A stretch of DNA of 64,000 nt from Trichoplax adhaerens (lineage: Eukaryota > Placozoa > Uniplacotomia > Trichoplacea > Trichoplacidae), in assembly GCF_000150275.1 (NCBI RefSeq), contig NW_002060950.1, positions 1,228,106 through 1,292,105 of the forward strand, in the 5' to 3' direction. The position numbers and the translations under genes were made by a program. The notes under the pieces were generated by a model, which saw only the letters and a program-made list of their open reading frames with translations, ran no database searches and had not been told where the DNA came from. Within the stretch, counting starts at the first letter, position 1; the number at the start of each line of letters is the position of its first letter. Shown here one piece after another: positions 59,701-64,000 of this stretch.

Positions 59701-62700
59701 CAAACTTTTCGAATGATATTATATCAACAGACAACATGCAATTAGTAGACGCCATATATAGCAAAAAAGAGACAGTCAAATAAGTGATTGTTTTAGTTTC
59801 TATAAAATTTAGATCGTTACGATTGCATTGTTGATAAAAGGACATTAACATAATAGATAGTAATATTGAAAATAGGTCTAGAAATATGCAGTACTGTACG
59901 TATTTATTCTAGATTAGTGCTTACACTATATACCCTTACTTGTCGACGATGACTGGGTCTGAAGGTGTTTCATTCCTGTTTCCGCAAGACTTTTTCTCTG
60001 AGCAGCGACTATAGAGAATAATAAGATAAACAATGGAAATTAATGATTGTAATTAGATAATACCAGCAACGGCAGAAACTGGACTAGTATAGTATACATC
60101 AAATAAGTTTAGAAAACTAATTAGGAAATCTATTACTTCGTAGGTGTCCTGTATGCGGTAAGTTGATTGAAAGCGTGAGCAGCAATACAAATTGCATTAG
60201 AAACTGTACAGTACTATTAATATCATCAACAGCTATTCCTTTATTACTAAGTAGTATATGACATATACATCGCAGCTTTAAACGATTGATACCATTGCAA
60301 AACAGCAAATGCTCTTGATAATATAATACGTACCGATAGGGTAAAATTACGGAAGCTGACTAGATAACTAATCTAATGCCTGACACCAGCAGGAAAGATA
60401 CCATAGTTTATTATGTTAAAATGAATTTTACTCACCTGCACATAATTTCATGTGTCAAAAGTACACGCCTTAATTCGCTATTTTTCTCCTGACCTTCATA
60501 TCTGATCAACTGTGAATAGAAGCTTAGAGTTTATAAAGGTATACTGGAATAAAAAAGAAGCCTTTAATTGCTTCTCGTTCTAATGGGAGCTATTTTAGCA
60601 ATTTGCTTAAGTTTTCAAATGCGATAATATCAAACTTGGATAGCTGTAAAAACATTATTATTTTTTAATCTGTGATTTATCTATAGCACGTTATAACTGA
60701 TCGGTATAGAAATTAACGCCTGTTCTGTACAGTACGAAATACTATGCACGATAGCTACAATAGAACGCAAGGTGTTAGAATTATAATCAACGATGTTAAA
60801 CGAGGAGAAATAAGTCTAGAGATTCCCCTATTGAATGAGTACAAACTTATTAGGTGACTAATTAAGACGTTATGAAAGAGATTCTTCGAATTATTTTTAA
60901 TCAACATGTTCCAACATCCTGCTATGTTATATTGAATTTTGGAGATCACATGGCTACGACAACTGCTGTGCAGGTATGCACTGCGTAGAATGGAAGTAAT
61001 TAGACTGTAGAATGATTAATCTATTGTTATCGAATATTTACCTCTTTACTCACGGAGTCAACTAGGCGAATGCATAACTCCTTCTCGATTTTTAATCCTA
61101 GATAGACAAATTATAAGTTCGTTATATAAACCTATTAGCAATGCAAAGTAATTTAAGTGACAGCTTAAGTCATGAGGGAATTAGAGATCAATGGTAACTT
61201 CGACGTTGTTATTAACTTCACAGATTTAATAAACCATTAAATGAATATAAGTATATTACTATCAACAGACTAATCCATTAATCAGTATAAAATTCACTTG
61301 CTATCAATAGTTGAAGTTTTTTTATCGTAAGTTAGTCCAGCGTATTATATTAAATTTAATTAATGTTAAAAAATTTTCTACGGAGTCTTTCCTTCAATAT
61401 AGTATCTAAAACAGTACAGTATTTCAAAAGAAGACACCTGTTGCTTAATAATTTTTAACGCGCTGCATTCTGGTTAATCTTGATCACTGCTAGCATGTAC
61501 TTACCATTATCAAAACGAAGGTGTAGCTTGTAGGTAGCTCCGTTACTGATCACCACATTATCCTACGTAATTTTAGAGATAAAAAGCTAGTATTATGCTT
61601 ATTACGTACTATAAGTGATAATTTGTTAAATGTTGAAAATTGTTACCAGTTAATAGCTAAATATAAAAATTTTTTTTCCATGTGAATAATTTGTATCAAG
61701 GGTATTTTAAAATTTTAATGACATGTTTAAAACGTAACGTAGGCGAATATTAACCGTAATGTTTAGCGTTAGATTAATTTTGGCAATACTATTATATTAA
61801 TATACGAATATTTTAGAAAATAGACGAATTTTATACAGGTGTATTTGCTCAATAGTGATTATGCAAATGGGAGTAGGGTTCATCCGCATACGTGAACAAT
61901 TGCTATCGGTTGTATATAGAACTATGTCCATGTTTATTACATTATTTATTTCATCCTGTCAACTAATAAAGTCAAAAACAATTGTAATGCCTTAAAAGAG
62001 ATATTAACTATTTCTATAAACTAGTACTGGTAAATGGATCTGATTCGTCGCCTCTAGCCTAATAATAACTGTCCTGTTCATTACTAATACAGTTATTGTC
62101 TTTTTTTCTTATCTAATACATACATTAATTCTGATAAATACATCATGCAGGTTTGAGTATTATTGTTGCTAATAAAGAGATAGTATTAGCTGGTTAAATC
62201 GATTCCTGCTGATCTTTACACACGGATTGCGCAATGTTAATAAATTTGCTTCGCTAATCAATATCACAACAATAATGTCCTGATGGAAAAAATATTATGC
62301 AATGTTTTTAATACAATAAATGAAACACTTACTCTGATATCTTGTATGAAATCAACAAATTTAGCCATTTCCACTTCTACTAGCCGCTGATTGCAATCAT
62401 GAAATGAAAGAACAAAGTGGAAGAAATTGCTTTTACGCAAATTAGATGGAGGCTGTTTCTCAAAATGAATCTTCACCAAACTAAGCATTGTAAAAAAATT
62501 TTTCATCAATATAAACATTTGCCCATCCTACCTATTCTTATACCTATATATTTAATATGAATTATCTTAAAATGAAAGACAGGTAAAAAATTAAAACAAT
62601 CACGAAGACGAAACTGCTAAGGAAATACTGCTTTGAATGCGGCATGATTACAAACTTAATGATTTAATCAACACATAGCTTCATAGAATATTTTTTTTTC

Positions 62701-63375
62701 GATAAATCTAAAAATGCTCAATCTGATCGACTTCAGCGACAGATTGCGTATAAATTGAAAAGTAATGATAATTGTTAAGCTTTGATAGTACATAAGAGAA
62801 CACGAAAGATTTAGTAAGTGAATCGCAGATTATGGACCTCAACAGTGTGCGCAATTATCTGACTGCATTAACAAAATCCCTAAAGGCTAAGTAGACAACA
62901 AACAGATGTAGAGATAGAGTAGGGAACACCTTCATTTAAGATTTAGCTCAATGCTTGTCTTAAGTCTTAAGGGAAAAAACGGTGTTAAAACGACAGAATT
63001 TGATTGCATCAAGTGTATATTGATAACTCTCGGTGGACATTTTCAAAGCAAACTAAGCCATGCTAATAATACATATTTAATTTCATTCAAACGATAAATC
63101 AGCTATCTCTATAAATACAAAAATTGGACGAATAAGGGAAAAAGTGCAAGCTAGAATTTTTTTAAACAGCGCTACGAACTATATGTACTCATACAAGCTT
63201 CGCTTCATTGCTAATCAGAAAACATGCTATAAATGTGTGCAAGCAATCTGTAAATGTTGAGCAATTCTCACCTCTCCAAAGGCAAATCCATAACGGAGTG
63301 ATCATTTCGGAGCATAGCCAAATGGGGTGATGTTGCTTCCGATGAAGAAGTTTTTCTGACGCAATTCGTCGACAT
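56767..63375 (-). CDS. EBF: COE/EBF (Collier/Olf-1/EBF) transcription factor
   Basis: DNA-binding transcription factor acting in the nucleus as a dimer; the family is animal-specific. Thirteen exons, right to left: 63272-63375, 62333-62480, 61505-61562, 61042-61097, 60436-60509, 59940-60008, 59262-59343, 58709-58826, 58403-58536, 57965-58091, 57773-57858, 57158-57647 and 56767-56852. They give 543 residues, with every phase matching. DNA-binding domain about 36-236: [39 protein letters not shown] and [14 protein letters not shown]. The zinc knuckle is His142, Cys146, Cys149 and Cys155 ([14 protein letters not shown]). IPT/TIG domain 238-323 ([20 protein letters not shown]). Helix-loop-helix about 325-372. 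A long Ser/Asn/Gly/Pro-rich tail ends in a basic [10 protein letters not shown]. The end of the DNA-binding domain ([12 protein letters not shown]) differs from the vertebrate GRRARRLDP. The first exon is short (34 codons) but starts with ATG and ends in the needed phase. Confidence 0.96.
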
Positions 63376-64000
63376 AGTTAATTATTTTGTCTTGCAGACC
63401 CGTGTACCACAGTCAGAAGCGATCTCTGAATGATAAATCGCTACTTTATTTTTGATAATTTTATAGGTTATGGAATGCTAACTCTATTGAAATTTGATTT
63501 AATTGTGTTCAACCTTGATATTATGTGTCAATGAATAAACTTTGCTGCCGGCTATGCTTGAAATCTCAAGAGACCTCCACAATTATCTCAATCAGAGGAG
63601 GGGAAATGCTAAGAAAACCTAGATTGTTTTCCTATGAAGCTTAGGTCTAGCCATATCCAAAAACATGTACTAGCCGCGATGTTGGTTTCTATTATATCCA
63701 TCTAGTCATTCTACAGGTTACCTACGGGTATATTGTTATACGACGACTAGTCTGTCAATGACTAGCTTATAATGTCTATTACACTCCACATGACAATGCA
63801 CAGAAATAATGCTGCAGCAGGAAAGCAGACCGAATCGCTGACCACTGAGCTCTATTCAATCAATTGTATTCCTTCTGTTTTGTCTTTACAATTCAGCTTG
63901 TCTATGCATTACAAAAAGATCCCTCATTATTATTATTATCGTCTATAAGTCCGTCGAGCTAGTAATAAAACGTCATTTAGAAATCAATAATGTTTATACT
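63376..64000. other. Upstream flank of the COE gene
   Basis: Contains the presumed 5' UTR and promoter of the COE gene. I see no further exon or structured element. The sequence is slightly less AT-rich than the introns. Confidence 0.5.

Overview
The window is nuclear DNA of an animal. It is AT-rich, all recognised genes but one are split by spliceosomal introns (GT..AG, often 50 to 600 bases), and it carries a COE/EBF transcription factor, a family known only from animals. The AT content, generally compact introns and one-to-one matches to human genes suggest a placozoan (Trichoplax or Hoilungia type). That assignment is inference; no ribosomal or mitochondrial marker is present. I rebuilt the gene models by hand, matching exon phases and conserved protein blocks.

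Layout. 1-1792 (-): the 5' part of a multi-pass membrane protein I do not recognise, running off the left edge. 2.9-6.7 kb: no gene seen. 6969-8987 (+): a mitochondrial HtrA2/Omi-type serine protease in 5 exons. It converges on 9360-14156 (-): lysosomal galactocerebrosidase (GALC) in 18 exons. 14.26-15.01 kb holds a four-copy tandem repeat of about 189 bp. 15.2-16.34 kb is packed with CTGTAC/GTACAGTAC palindromes and contains a perfect 41-bp inverted repeat. 17762-21219 (+): PRC1/Ase1/MAP65 spindle-midzone bundler in 14 exons. 23470-31336 (-), with a probable upstream exon near 34.2 kb: a YANK/STK32 AGC-family kinase with introns of 4.6 and 2.8 kb. 34.2-46.0 kb: about 11.7 kb without a recognisable gene. 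45993-51433 (+): an LRRC27-like leucine-rich-repeat protein in 11 exons. 52260-53177 (-): a single-exon 305-residue protein I do not recognise. 56767-63375 (-): a complete COE/EBF transcription factor in 13 exons.

The genes do not form one pathway; they are a mixed set of conserved animal genes (mitochondrial quality control, lysosomal glycolipid breakdown, cytokinesis, signalling, transcription). The most unusual non-coding signal is the family of CTGTAC-centred palindromes. They form a dense block between GALC and PRC1 and small clusters about 140 to 200 bp upstream of the HtrA2 and single-exon start codons.
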